64,000 nt of DNA from Lentisalinibacter salinarum (GTDB lineage Bacteria > Pseudomonadota > Gammaproteobacteria > Steroidobacterales > Woeseiaceae), in NCBI RefSeq assembly GCF_040706555.1, contig NZ_JAPDRH010000003.1, positions 558,001 through 622,000 on the forward strand, written 5' to 3'. Position numbers and translations under genes: made by a program. Positions 42,527 through 51,410 of this stretch are shown one piece after another. Below the pieces are notes generated by a model, which did no database searches, was not told where the DNA came from, and was given only the letters and a program-made list of their open reading frames with translations. Every line of letters starts with the position of its first letter. The first letter of the stretch is position 1.

Positions 42527-44446
42527 GTGAACTCGATGCTGTCTCTGAACGACCCTCAGTTGGGAGCTCTGTTCGCTGCAGGTGAGGTAGTTTTCTTCGC
42601 TGGAGCGGGCATATCGGTAGAATCCGGCGCCTATAGCCCAGATCAGGTAGTTGCGGAAACATCTAAGCACGTGTTTCCAAGCACGGAATACGCGCAAGAG
42701 ATCGACTATGTCCTCGGATCAATACAGCCTGAGATCTTCTACGAGAATATAACCACCATCACTCGAGATGACTCTTGGCTCGCTATCTGGAGCATTCTTG
42801 CGACCGATTACTTGACGTCAGTTGAAGCTGAATTGACGCCGAACCCGTTCCACATCTGCGCCGTCGAATATTCATACAAGCATGGAGTGCCGATATTCAC
42901 TACGAATTTCGATCAGCTATTCGAGTTGGCGGCCATACAAAATGGCCTTGTCCCGGACAAGGACTTCGTGGTCGTTCTACCCGGCAGTAGGGAAGAGAAA
43001 CGTTGGTTGGATGAACTCGAAGCTATGAGTGCCAACAAAGGGCCGCTCCGTATTTACAAGCTTCATGGATGCGCGGGCCAAATGCAGACTCTCCGATCAA
43101 CGATGCACTCGATTACGAGAACGAATCAGATCGCAATAAAAATTCTCGCAACGGCTTGTAGAACGAAAAACTTGGTGTTGGCCGGCTACTCCGGTCGAGA
43201 TTTTGATCTGTTCCCATACATTTCATCGTTTTCCAACAAGCGGCAAGTTTACTGGTTCAGTATCAAGCGAAAGTCCGTCGGCGTGCAGGAGGCAAGGCTA
43301 GTGGGTGCGCACCGGGTGCTCGGCAAGCCGCGCGTGTGGATAACACAGCGTTGGGGGCTCGGGATTGATCAATATACACACTCCTTTGATGCAGACGCAG
43401 TTCTCCGAAGGAGGGCTGATGAAATTAGCCGGACCGTTCGTTTCAGCGAATCAACAAAGCGGCTAATACTCGCTACCGCGCTCTTCCACTCAGGCGAATC
43501 GGAGAGGGCCATCAAATTATACGAACAGCATAACTGGAACGATGCAAGTTTCGAGTCATCCGCTTGCTCAGTTTACTATTCTCGTGCCTTAGACAGGGCC
43601 GGAAGGTACGAACAGGCGCAAATGGCTTGTACGAGAGGTCTGCGCCAGATTGCGGAGTGTCCTGATATGGCGACCCATCGAATGCGCGAATGCCTAAAAT
43701 CGCAATTGCTTAGTCAACTCCTTTATTTGCGAAAAATGCTCAAAGGACCACTGGTCAGTTTCGGATTCCCCTCCGTCGATTCGAGATGGGGAATTCTAGA
43801 TACATTGGACGTTATGGGGACATACGTTCTTGGTGGGTTTCGTCTAAGGCGGCTGGTCCCTATCCGGAAAGAGGCTTTCATTGACGAAGCGCAATTAAAG
43901 GCTGAGCAGGCCATCCTGAACCACCGGATGATACTGTTTGGCATGGTTCTCAACATAGTTGAAGCGCTGTGGCTGCTTGGAGCTTTGCGAGCGCCCCTCT
44001 CTACTTGGCTAGAGAGCCTAGCAAGAGACGCGAACGACGCCGGTGACTATTTCACTATTGCCAATGTTAATAAGTATAAGAACAGACTGGGACTACCGTG
44101 CGGCGCACTTGATCCTCAGCGGCTCTATACTATGATCTCGGACCCCTTGAACGAAGCTCTTTATTGGCGCGATGCCGCTGCCAATAATCTTAGGCATGGC
44201 GATCGAAATAGCGCCGTAAAGGCCCTCAAGGTTTCCTGCGAGAAGGCACGGCTTGCGGGTAGCCTGACGACTGAACTGAAGTCGATCGCAGGTCTGATCG
44301 GGCTTCGCGAAATCGACAACGCCAAGGTAGTGAGCGACCGCTTAGTGTTGATCCAGAATCAGATTGAGGGGGCCGCCTACAAGCAGTATGCCGCGAGGCT
44401 GATCTCTGTCCTGAACACTACCGAAACGGCGCCCACTGCAGATTGA
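42527..44446 (+). CDS. SIR2-domain protein with TPR-like C-terminus, candidate NADase effector
   Basis: 639 residues, GTG start with GAGAGG 10 nt upstream (an in-frame ATG at 42536 is the alternative). The SIR2-type NAD-binding domain has VVFFAGAGISVESGAY (~20-35), PIFTTNFDQLFELA (~120-135), IYKLHGCAG (His ~183) and VLAGYSGRDFDLF. The C-terminal ~320 residues are helical repeats of TPR type (GESERAIKLYEQHNW, GRYEQAQMACTRGL, GDRNSAVKALKVSCEKARLAG). SIR2 proteins of this kind deplete NAD in anti-phage systems such as DSR and Thoeris. The single-gene SIR2-TPR layout fits a self-contained effector. All NAD motifs are present. Its phage role is inferred. Confidence 0.78.
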   Translation: MNSMLSLNDPQLGALFAAGEVVFFAGAGISVESGAYSPDQVVAETSKHVFPSTEYAQEIDYVLGSIQPEIFYENITTITRDDSWLAIWSILATDYLTSVEAELTPNPFHICAVEYSYKHGVPIFTTNFDQLFELAAIQNGLVPDKDFVVVLPGSREEKRWLDELEAMSANKGPLRIYKLHGCAGQMQTLRSTMHSITRTNQIAIKILATACRTKNLVLAGYSGRDFDLFPYISSFSNKRQVYWFSIKRKSVGVQEARLVGAHRVLGKPRVWITQRWGLGIDQYTHSFDADAVLRRRADEISRTVRFSESTKRLILATALFHSGESERAIKLYEQHNWNDASFESSACSVYYSRALDRAGRYEQAQMACTRGLRQIAECPDMATHRMRECLKSQLLSQLLYLRKMLKGPLVSFGFPSVDSRWGILDTLDVMGTYVLGGFRLRRLVPIRKEAFIDEAQLKAEQAILNHRMILFGMVLNIVEALWLLGALRAPLSTWLESLARDANDAGDYFTIANVNKYKNRLGLPCGALDPQRLYTMISDPLNEALYWRDAAANNLRHGDRNSAVKALKVSCEKARLAGSLTTELKSIAGLIGLREIDNAKVVSDRLVLIQNQIEGAAYKQYAARLISVLNTTETAPTAD

Positions 44447-44769
44447 AGCAGCCTATAGGACAGGGGACTACCTCCCCATGAAATCGGCTCGATGACAGCC
44501 CCTCCACGAATACTGGCGCGTTTCACGACGATCTCATCGTCTGACCCGCTTGGCGGTTATCAGCTTCATTCAATGCTGGCCACATCGTACAAGATGAAAA
44601 TATCGCCAAATCCATGAGAATTCAGGGTGCGACATTGGTGCGACTTCCCGATAAACTGGATTCGTAAGCATCTGATCCTAAACCTAGATTCCGATCCCTT
44701 CCGTCCAATCCATCATTGGACGGAAACACAGAGAGGACATACTCCGACGATCGCTTCAGCTGACGACTG
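44447..44769. repeat. Intergenic region with a perfect 11-bp inverted repeat
   Basis: The gap lies between the convergent SIR2 gene and integrase. It contains TTCCGTCCAAT-CCATC-ATTGGACGGAA (44699-44725): an 11-bp perfect stem with a 5-nt loop, 45 bp after the integrase stop (reading the minus strand). There is no T run, so it is a terminator-like hairpin or a protein site. The rest of the gap shows nothing else. Confidence 0.5.
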
Positions 44770-46062
44770 TCAGAGCAGCTTTACCGCCGCCCTCTTCCTG
44801 TCTCTGTCTGATTTAAGGTACCGCTGCGTGGTCTGGAGATTGGCGTGCCCCATCAGCTCCCTCAGCGTCTGGGCATCGACTCCCGCCGCACCTAGTCGAG
44901 ATCCGAACGTATGCCGCAAAGAATGCCACACGATCCTCCCCTCCGGCGAACGACGACGAATTCCAGCCGCTTTCAGGGCTGCGTAGAGGGAACGCTTCAT
45001 GTTGTAGTACTTGCTACCGTCCTTACGCCGGAAGACTGGACCTTCGTCCGGCTCTCCCTGTTGCTTGTAAATCGTCTCAAGAACGTTTAGTGCAAGCGCG
45101 CTAAGCGGAATTTCACGGGTTTGATAACTCTTAGTGGCGTCGCCTGGCATCACGATCATCGCATTCCGGAAGTTCACCCACTCCCATAGCAGCCCGAGAC
45201 ACTCCCCCCTACGCAACCCCGTCTCCAGCGAAAGTTCGACCGCTGGCCGAAGTTCATCAGCGAATCCCTCATCCAAGGTTGGGAGCAAGTCATAACCTCT
45301 TCGCGCTCGCCATGCATTCGCAGATCGGCGATCCCGACGCAGCTTCTCTTCACGTTTCGCGAGCTGCTCACGAAGCGCCTCGACCTCTACATCGGTCAAT
45401 GGGCGGATTACACGGCGATGCCGATCCACTCGCAGCGGCCGAAGCCCCTCCAGCGGATGGTGGTCGAGTATCTTCCACTCTAGGGTCTTCGCCAGGCAGG
45501 CTCGCAACGCGCCTGCCTCCCTATTGATCGTCTCTCGCTTTGCCTTGTCCAGCCGCTTGGTTCGCCAGACTTCAAGGTGGGCAGGAGTGATCGCATCTAT
45601 TCGTCGCTTTCCGAGGATTGGCAGGAAGTGGAATTTCATGCGCGAGAGGGCGTTCTTCCCGTCCTTCCGGTTCCGTACGACCCACCAGGCGTAGGACTTT
45701 TCATCGGTCTCGTCCAGCCACTCTTTGAGTGTGGGCACCGCGCGCCTGCGCTGCCGTTCTTTCTTGAAATCGTGGCCCTCGGCGCCCATGCCTCGTAATG
45801 CGATCGCGCGTGAACGCGCGATCGCCATCGTCATCCCATCTTGCGTATCCGTGATGCGTGTCGCCTTGCAAATCTGCTCGCGCTGGCCGCGGCCCAAATC
45901 CGCGTATAGCCCCAGATAGCCGGACGGTTGATGACGGAGAATCAGACCGCTCGTGCAATCGCGAATTTCGCGAGGGCGATCCGGCGCGACCGCCGCAGCC
46001 AAACGTTTGATCAAGGTTGCCGTAATTCGCTGCGGACGATAGAGGCTTATACTCTTCTTCAT
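44770..46062 (-). CDS. Tyrosine integrase of the island, intact
   Basis: 430 residues from ATG 46062 (MKKSISLYRPQ). A further 38 in-frame codons upstream run through the arm-repeat DNA and are rejected. The N-terminal arm-binding region is followed by a core-binding domain (TLKEWLDETDEKSYAWWV) and the catalytic domain: LETGLRRGECLGLLW (Arg), RIVWHSLRHTFGSRLG (HxxRH), LMGHANLQTTQRYL (His, Tyr). All catalytic positions are present, so it is likely functional on the 45-bp att core in tRNA-Pro. It is transcribed into the island from a promoter beside attR, so in the excised circle it sits beside attP. Confidence 0.93.
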   Translation of the reverse strand: MKKSISLYRPQRITATLIKRLAAAVAPDRPREIRDCTSGLILRHQPSGYLGLYADLGRGQREQICKATRITDTQDGMTMAIARSRAIALRGMGAEGHDFKKERQRRRAVPTLKEWLDETDEKSYAWWVVRNRKDGKNALSRMKFHFLPILGKRRIDAITPAHLEVWRTKRLDKAKRETINREAGALRACLAKTLEWKILDHHPLEGLRPLRVDRHRRVIRPLTDVEVEALREQLAKREEKLRRDRRSANAWRARRGYDLLPTLDEGFADELRPAVELSLETGLRRGECLGLLWEWVNFRNAMIVMPGDATKSYQTREIPLSALALNVLETIYKQQGEPDEGPVFRRKDGSKYYNMKRSLYAALKAAGIRRRSPEGRIVWHSLRHTFGSRLGAAGVDAQTLRELMGHANLQTTQRYLKSDRDRKRAAVKLL

Positions 46063-46102
46063 TCCCTGAAAACCTACCCGCGATCGGTGCGTGACGATAC
46101 TG

Positions 46103-46129
46103 CCGTAAGTGCACTGTAAGTGCGGTTTT
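46103..46129 (+). repeat. Arm-type integrase site candidate, right copy
   Basis: A 27-bp match (one mismatch) to 20086-20112, with the same pair of tandem GTAAGTGCA units. It sits in the 5' leader of the integrase gene, about 40 bp before its start codon and 92 bp from attR. Integrase binding here would also repress its own gene. Confidence 0.7.
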
Positions 46130-46138
46130 GTGAATTCT

Positions 46139-46167
46139 ATTAGACAGCAGTGGACGCCTGTAGACAA
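46139..46167 (-). promoter_or_regulatory. Putative integrase promoter
   Basis: Minus strand: -35 TTGTCT (4/6), a 17-bp spacer and -10 TCTAAT (5/6). The predicted start is near 46132, directly before the arm-repeat segment. Confidence 0.6.
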
Positions 46168-46220
46168 CAAAATCAATCAGTTATGCGCAACTAACTGTTG
46201 CGAAAAGGCTATTATTCGAA

Positions 46221-46265
46221 TTCGGGAGGCAGGGGCCGGAGGTTCAAATCCTCTCACCCCGACCA
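46221..46265 (+). repeat. attR: right copy of the 45-bp att repeat
   Basis: Identical to the last 45 nt of tRNA-Pro. The 5' half of a tRNA is missing here, so this is not a tRNA gene. It marks the right border of the island; chromosomal sequence resumes at 46266. Confidence 0.95.
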
Positions 46266-46308
46266 GTCATAATGGCTGGTCGGCCAAGGCTGGGGTTCCC
46301 AGCGATCC

Positions 46309-47133
46309 TTAGCCGAGCGTGAAGCGCTCCCGCAGAAAACGCGCGATGCCCTCTTCATCATGGTGGCCAATCACGGACGTGGCAGCAGACCTGATCCTTT
46401 CGTTCGCATTTGCCGGGGCGTAACACTCGTCCGCCGCCTCGAACATGCTGAGGTCGTTGTCGCTGTCACCGAAGCAGATGACCCGTTCCAGGCCGAGGAG
46501 GTCTTTCAGCGTCCGGATGGCGCCACCCTTGCTGGCATTGCTGTGATGAATATCCAGCCAGCGCCACTGATCGCCTTCCAGCGCGACGCCGGAGTAAGCC
46601 ACCAGCGACGGCTCGTCCTCGATGCTCGCGACGACGGCGGCGATGGCATCCGCCTCGCCGATAGCGTTCACGTGGGTCACGACTGCGTCCGGCGGCAGTT
46701 CGTCCAGTCCGCGGACATCCAGCTGCGCTTCCATGCCGACATGCGCGATGAGTTCCCGCTCGATCGGCGTCAGGGTCGGCGGGTGAAACACGGGACCCTC
46801 GGTGCCGTCTTTCATCGTGAAGACGAAAGGGGTCAGGCCTTGATCCATACTGGCGCTCGTGACGTGCTGCAGCTCGGCAGGCGTCAGCGTGGCGACGCTT
46901 GACAGGTGCCGGGTGTCGGGATGCCAGATCACCACACCATTCTTGTAGGCCTGGGGCAGCCTGAAACTGTGCCCTTCTAGCACCGCCCGGGCGCCATGCA
47001 ACGTGCGCCCCGTGGCGACCGTGTACGCGATCTCCCGATCGGCCAGGAGCTTCAGCGTCTCGCGGGTGAAGTCTGAGATCGCGGACGCCCTGTTGAGCAG
47101 CGTACCGTCGAGGTCGAAAACGACGAGTTCCAT
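46309..47133 (-). CDS. Cof-type HAD-superfamily phosphatase
   Basis: 274 residues. Motif I VVFDLDGTLL (nucleophile Asp8), motif II TVATGRTL, Lys in NASKGGAIRTL and motif IV ICFGDSDNDLSMFEAADECYAPANA match the Cof/YidA branch with a C2B cap. Substrates in this branch are sugar phosphates or cofactor precursors such as PLP or FMN; which applies here is unknown. The start MELVVFDL is set by the domain; upstream in-frame codons are rejected. It is the first chromosomal gene past attR and shows flank-type high GC. Confidence 0.9.
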   Translation of the reverse strand: MELVVFDLDGTLLNRASAISDFTRETLKLLADREIAYTVATGRTLHGARAVLEGHSFRLPQAYKNGVVIWHPDTRHLSSVATLTPAELQHVTSASMDQGLTPFVFTMKDGTEGPVFHPPTLTPIERELIAHVGMEAQLDVRGLDELPPDAVVTHVNAIGEADAIAAVVASIEDEPSLVAYSGVALEGDQWRWLDIHHSNASKGGAIRTLKDLLGLERVICFGDSDNDLSMFEAADECYAPANANERIRSAATSVIGHHDEEGIARFLRERFTLG

Positions 47134-47338
47134 CTCTGGATAATCTCTCCGGTCGGATTGCGTGCGGTGCCAACCATTCTGGCCGGTCCGGCAGTAGTTT
47201 AATCCAACGTCCGTTACAGCGCCGCCCATCGGTGACGACCGGAATGGCGGCCGGGTGGCGCCAGCTGACGGTTCCAGGCACCGGGTACGGCGGAGGGCCC
47301 TCGCTGACCGGCGGCGTGCTCGAATTGTCGGCAGGAGA

Positions 47339-48292
47339 TTAGCTGAAACTCGAGAGCACAGGCTCCCCGGCCGTCAACCGCTCGCGGATGAATTCCCGAA
47401 AGACCCGTACCCGCGCAGGCGCCTCCCGACCGGCGACGCTGATGGCGTGCAGTCTGGCCTGAGCCACGGTCCAGTCCGACAGCACACGTACCAGTCGCCC
47501 TGCCCCGACCGCCGACGCTGCGACGATCTCCGGCAGCGCACCGATGCCGCCGCCCTCCGCGACCATGCGGCAGGTAATGGCGTAATTGCCGGACTGGATA
47601 CGCGGACGCACGGTCACGGACTCCGAGCGGCCCCGCCGATGCGTGAGCGTGCGCCGGCCCGCACCGACCGGTTCACGCGTGGCCACGATCGCGTGCTCCG
47701 CCAGGTCGGACGGTCGCGCGGGCGTGCCGTGTGCTGCCAGATAATCCGGGGCGGCGTAGAGCACGATGGGGAACTCGATCAGTGAGGACGCCCGGTAATT
47801 CGAATCCGGCAGATCCTGGGCACTGGCTCGCAAAGCCAGATCGATACCGAGCGTCGCGAGGTCCAGCATGGCATCCGAGACGAATAGCTCCACCGTGATC
47901 TGCGGGTGTTCCGACTGGAACTCGACCATGAGCGGCGGCAGTACGTCCACGGCGAAATCCAGCGGAACCGTCACCCGCAGATGCCCGTGCGGTATCGACC
48001 GGGCGTGCCTGGCGCCGTCCGCCGCGTCATCCAGCAGGGCGAGCGCGTCGCCGGCCTTGACGTAGAACGCGGCTCCCTCCTCCGTCGGACTCACCGCGCG
48101 CGGCGTGCGTGCGAGCAGTTTGACGCCGAGCCGCTCCTCGAGGCGGGAAACCCGACGGCTCAGACCCCCTTTCGTCGTGCCCAGGCGCCGGGCCGCCGCC
48201 GAAATGCTACCGAGTTCATAGACGGCGCAGAACGCCCGTACGTCCTCCAGGGATCCGCCCAAGGTTTCTGCTTCGGCAACCATATGTTCCAT
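47339..48292 (-). CDS. LysR-family transcriptional regulator
   Basis: 317 residues. The N-terminal winged helix (LEDVRAFCAVYELGSISAAARRLGTTKGGLSRRVSRLEERLG) is typical of LysR; the C-terminal effector-binding domain begins near HGHLRVTVPLDFAVDVLPPL. It is divergent from doxX and the YgiD-type dioxygenase with a 93-bp gap, so it probably controls them, as LysR regulators usually act on the divergent neighbour. It is of the CrgA-like subgroup by the HTH sequence. Confidence 0.92.
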   Translation of the reverse strand: MEHMVAEAETLGGSLEDVRAFCAVYELGSISAAARRLGTTKGGLSRRVSRLEERLGVKLLARTPRAVSPTEEGAAFYVKAGDALALLDDAADGARHARSIPHGHLRVTVPLDFAVDVLPPLMVEFQSEHPQITVELFVSDAMLDLATLGIDLALRASAQDLPDSNYRASSLIEFPIVLYAAPDYLAAHGTPARPSDLAEHAIVATREPVGAGRRTLTHRRGRSESVTVRPRIQSGNYAITCRMVAEGGGIGALPEIVAASAVGAGRLVRVLSDWTVAQARLHAISVAGREAPARVRVFREFIRERLTAGEPVLSSFS

Positions 48293-48385
48293 TCTAGCTA
48301 TCTAGTCGCCATACAGATACTCCAATAGGGTAACGCCATCGAAGGGAGAGCGGTCTGCGCTGCCCGTATAGAGAGGAGTTTCGAC

Positions 48386-48877
48386 ATGAGCAACGAGCTG
48401 AATGCCACCCTGAACACGCCCCGCGTATTGCCCGCGGCCGACCGCATGGCAACGCTGGCCTATCCCCTGGTCCGCGTCACCACCGGGCTGATGCTGATCC
48501 CCCACGGTGCCCAGAAGCTGTTCGGCTGGTTCGGCGGCTACGGCCTCACCGCCACCGGACAGTACTTCGAATCGACCCTGGGCATGAGTCCCGGCATCCT
48601 TTTCGCGACGCTGGCCGGCCTCGTCGAGGTCTTCGGCGGACTGGCGCTGGTCCTCGGTCTGCTCACCCGTCCGGCGGCGCTGGCCGTGGCCGTTTTCATG
48701 GCTGTTGCGCTCTCGGTGCACATACCGAACGGGTTCTTCTGGACCGCAGGCGGCATCGAGTATCCGCTGATGTGGGGCCTGCTGGCCGTGGCGATCTTCC
48801 TGCGCGGCGGCGGCCCGTACTCGCTGGATGCCCGATTCGGCCGCGCGCAGGTCGATGACAATGCGGCCGGCGCCTGA
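48386..48877 (+). CDS. DoxX-family membrane protein
   Basis: 163 residues with four hydrophobic helices and the DoxX signature LIPHGAQKLFGWFGGYGL, plus ETFGG-type VEVFGGLALVLGLLTRPAALA. DoxX proteins are small quinone- or thiol-linked inner-membrane proteins found in oxidative-stress clusters. RBS GAGAGGAG is strong. It is the first gene of the two-gene unit divergent from the LysR regulator; the dioxygenase starts 19 bp later. This doxX-ygiD-LysR arrangement is common in proteobacteria. Confidence 0.92.
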   Translation: MSNELNATLNTPRVLPAADRMATLAYPLVRVTTGLMLIPHGAQKLFGWFGGYGLTATGQYFESTLGMSPGILFATLAGLVEVFGGLALVLGLLTRPAALAVAVFMAVALSVHIPNGFFWTAGGIEYPLMWGLLAVAIFLRGGGPYSLDARFGRAQVDDNAAGA

Positions 48878-48895
48878 CCGGAGGAGGATGAACGC

Positions 48896-49708
48896 ATGGC
48901 GAAAGTAACAACGAGCCAACCCGGCAGCGACCGGATGCCGGTGATCTTCGCCGGGCACGGATCCCCGATGAATGCCATCGAAGACAACCGATGGAGCCGG
49001 GGATTCGCCGCGCTGCGGCACGAGGTGCCAACGCCGGCCGCGATCCTCGCGATCTCCGCCCACTGGTACGTGGACGGCACCCTGCTGACGGCGAACGCCG
49101 ATCCGCCGACCATCCACGACTTCGGCGGCTTCCCCCAGGCCCTTTACGAGATCGATTATCCGGCGCCGGGCAAGGCGGATCTCGCCCGCAGGGTGCGGCA
49201 GTTGATCGGTACGGACCGCGCCGAACTCAACGGCGACTGGGGCCTCGACCACGGGACCTGGAGCGTGCTGCGCCGGATGTACCCGGACGCACAGGTGCCC
49301 GTAGTCCAGCTCGGCATCGACCGCCGGCTGGACATCCGCGGCCACCTGGAGCTCGCGCGCTCACTGGAGGATCTGCGCGAGGAAGGCGTATTGATCCTTG
49401 CCAGCGGCAACGTCGTACACAACCTGCAGGACGCCTTCGGCCGTATGAGGTCCGGAACGCGGGAGACACCGGACTGGGCGCGGCGATTCGACGAGACCGT
49501 CGCGCGCATCCTCGTCCAGCGCGACACCGATGCCCTGCTGGCGGCGGCAGCCGACACCGACGACGGCCGCATGGCGCATCCGACGCCCGACCACTGGCTG
49601 CCGCTGATCTATGCCTTCGGCGCCACCGACAGCCGCGACCCTGTGAGCTTTCCCCAGGAGGGCTTCGACTGGGGCTCGATCTCCATGCGCAACGTGTTGC
49701 TCGGATGA
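48896..49708 (+). CDS. ygiD: Class III extradiol ring-cleavage dioxygenase (YgiD/DODA type)
   Basis: 270 residues. VIFAGHGSPMNAIE, ILAISAHWY, and GLDHGTWSVLRRMYPDAQVPVVQL provide the metal His residues (GHGSP, SAHW, DHG); ASGNVVHNL and the C-terminal LPLIYAFGAT match the 4,5-DOPA-dioxygenase-like family. It probably cleaves catechol-type rings with non-haem Fe or Zn; the natural substrate is unclear. RBS GGAGGA precedes the ATG. It is co-transcribed with doxX. Confidence 0.9.
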   Translation: MAKVTTSQPGSDRMPVIFAGHGSPMNAIEDNRWSRGFAALRHEVPTPAAILAISAHWYVDGTLLTANADPPTIHDFGGFPQALYEIDYPAPGKADLARRVRQLIGTDRAELNGDWGLDHGTWSVLRRMYPDAQVPVVQLGIDRRLDIRGHLELARSLEDLREEGVLILASGNVVHNLQDAFGRMRSGTRETPDWARRFDETVARILVQRDTDALLAAAADTDDGRMAHPTPDHWLPLIYAFGATDSRDPVSFPQEGFDWGSISMRNVLLG

Positions 49709-49775
49709 CGGCGCCAGCGCCGCACTGGTGCTAAAGTCCTCCGCGAACCAGGCAGAGAGACTGACGGCGACCCGT

Positions 49776-51332
49776 ATGAGCGAAGAGATCGAGGCGGAAG
49801 GCCTGCCGCCGAACCGCCAGGCCGGCGTCTGCCTGCACATCACCTCCCTGCCGGGCCGCTTCGGTGTCGGCGAGATCGGCCGCGAGGCGCTCGGCTTCGT
49901 GGACACGCTGCGGCGCATGCAGCTCGGCGTCTGGCAGTTCCTGCCCACCGGCCCCACGGCCTACGGCGATTCGCCCTACCAGCCGCTGTCCACTTTTGCC
50001 GGCAACGAGATGATGATCGCCACCGGCGACCTGCTGGAGTCGGGACTGCTGCGACGGGCCGAGGTCGCACCACTCCGGGCGCTGCCCCGCGACACCGTCG
50101 ATTACGGCGCGCTGATCCCGCTCAAGACGACGCTGCTGCAGATGGCCGCGGGCCGCTTCGACCGGGTCGCGGGCAGCGCACTGAAGTCGGCGCGGGATGA
50201 ATTTTGCGAGCGGCACGACACCGCCTGGCTGCGCGACTATGCGCGCTATCGCATCCTGAAGTCGCGGCACGGCGAGCGGCCGTGGCCGGAGTGGGAGCCG
50301 CGCTACGTCCATCGCGAGGCGGCGGCGCTCGCGCGGCTCGAGGCCGACGCCGGCGCCGCGATCGATGCGATCAGGACGATCCAGTTCCTGTTCCATCACC
50401 AGTGGCAGCGGCTGCGCCGCTATGCCAACGAGCAGGGCATCCGCCTGTTCGGCGACATGCCGATCTACATCGCGCTGGACAGCGCCGACGCCTGGGCGAA
50501 CCGGGACATCCTGCAGATCGACCGGGACGGACGGCCCGAATTCGTCGCCGGCGTCCCGCCCGACTATTTCAGCGCCGACGGACAGTTGTGGGGCAATCCC
50601 CTCTACGACTGGGAAAAGCACGCCGCCTCGGGCTACCGCTGGTGGGTCGAGCGCCTGCAGGCGGCAGCTGCCCTCGCCGACATGGTGCGCATCGACCATT
50701 TCCGCGGCTTCGAGGCCTACTGGTCGGTGCCGGCCGGGGCGGATACCGCCCGGGACGGCACCTGGCTTCCCGGCCCCGGCGACAGCATCTTCGAGGCCAT
50801 CCGGCGGGAACTCGGCGAGCTGCCGATCGTGGCTGAGAATCTCGGTGTCATCACGCCCGAGGTCGAGGCGCTGCGGGAGCGCCACAACCTGCCGGGTATG
50901 ATCGTGCTGCAGTTCGCCGTCGCGGACCCGGACTTCGCGCTGGACGAGGTGCCACCGGACTGCGTCTGCTACACCGGCACCCACGACAACGATACGACGC
51001 GAGGCTGGTTCACCGGCAGCCCGGACGACCTCCGATCGCCGGAGGAGATAGAGCGGACCCGGCGGGCCGCGCTGGAGGTTACGGGCGGCTCGCCGGAGAC
51101 GATCCACGCGGACCTGATCCGCGCCGCGTTCGCTACGCGGGCGGGGCTGGCGATGGTACCGATGCAGGACTACCTCGGCCTCGGCTCCGAGGCGAGGATC
51201 AACACGCCGGGCACCTCGGCCGGCAACTGGCGCTGGCGGCTCGATCCGTCGGCCGTGACGGCGCCTTTCGCGGACCACGTGGCCGCCGTGGTGGACGGCT
51301 CGGGGCGAGCCCCGCCCCGCCAGGGCTGCTGA
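49776..51332 (+). CDS. malQ: 4-alpha-glucanotransferase (amylomaltase)
   Basis: 518 residues of GH77. The opening GVCLHITSLPGRFGVGEIG and GPTAYGDSPYQPLS are diagnostic. Catalytic residues lie in VRIDHFRGFEAYW (nucleophile Asp), VAENLGVITPEVE (acid/base Glu) and YTGTHDNDTTRGW (Asp). It transfers maltodextrin chains in glycogen turnover. The start MSEEIEAEG is chosen over GTG 49728, whose added 16 residues are not conserved-looking. It is the first gene of the glycogen operon; glgC begins 79 bp later. Confidence 0.95.
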   Translation: MSEEIEAEGLPPNRQAGVCLHITSLPGRFGVGEIGREALGFVDTLRRMQLGVWQFLPTGPTAYGDSPYQPLSTFAGNEMMIATGDLLESGLLRRAEVAPLRALPRDTVDYGALIPLKTTLLQMAAGRFDRVAGSALKSARDEFCERHDTAWLRDYARYRILKSRHGERPWPEWEPRYVHREAAALARLEADAGAAIDAIRTIQFLFHHQWQRLRRYANEQGIRLFGDMPIYIALDSADAWANRDILQIDRDGRPEFVAGVPPDYFSADGQLWGNPLYDWEKHAASGYRWWVERLQAAAALADMVRIDHFRGFEAYWSVPAGADTARDGTWLPGPGDSIFEAIRRELGELPIVAENLGVITPEVEALRERHNLPGMIVLQFAVADPDFALDEVPPDCVCYTGTHDNDTTRGWFTGSPDDLRSPEEIERTRRAALEVTGGSPETIHADLIRAAFATRAGLAMVPMQDYLGLGSEARINTPGTSAGNWRWRLDPSAVTAPFADHVAAVVDGSGRAPPRQGC

Positions 51333-51410
51333 TTGCGACGACCGTCCCGAAATTGTCCGGCCGTTCTGGCAAACTAGCGGCTGGATTCGCCACCCGAAGA
51401 GGCCCGCACC

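Larger units (their letters stand above)
19997..46265. mobile_element. Integrative genomic island in tRNA-Pro(CGG), about 26.3 kb
   Basis: Bounded by a perfect 45-bp direct repeat of the tRNA-Pro anticodon-loop-to-CCA segment. Inside are an intact tyrosine integrase next to the right end, a decayed integrase and an excisionase-like HTH at the left end, and another recombinase scrap at 24.2 kb. Base composition is visibly lower in GC than the flanks, intergenic spaces are wider and codon bias is weaker. No conjugation, plasmid replication or phage structural genes are visible, so transfer would need a helper. The cargo is toxin-antitoxin, HEPN, ART-like, SIR2 and protease genes. Confidence 0.93.

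Noticed and set aside
20042..46220. CRISPR array or conjugation module in the island
   Set aside because: Looked for regularly spaced repeats and for relaxase, VirB or coupling-protein motifs; none seen.
46221..46265. Second tRNA gene at the right end of the island
   Set aside because: Only the 3' 45 nt are present; the acceptor 5' strand and D-arm are missing, so it is an att duplicate.
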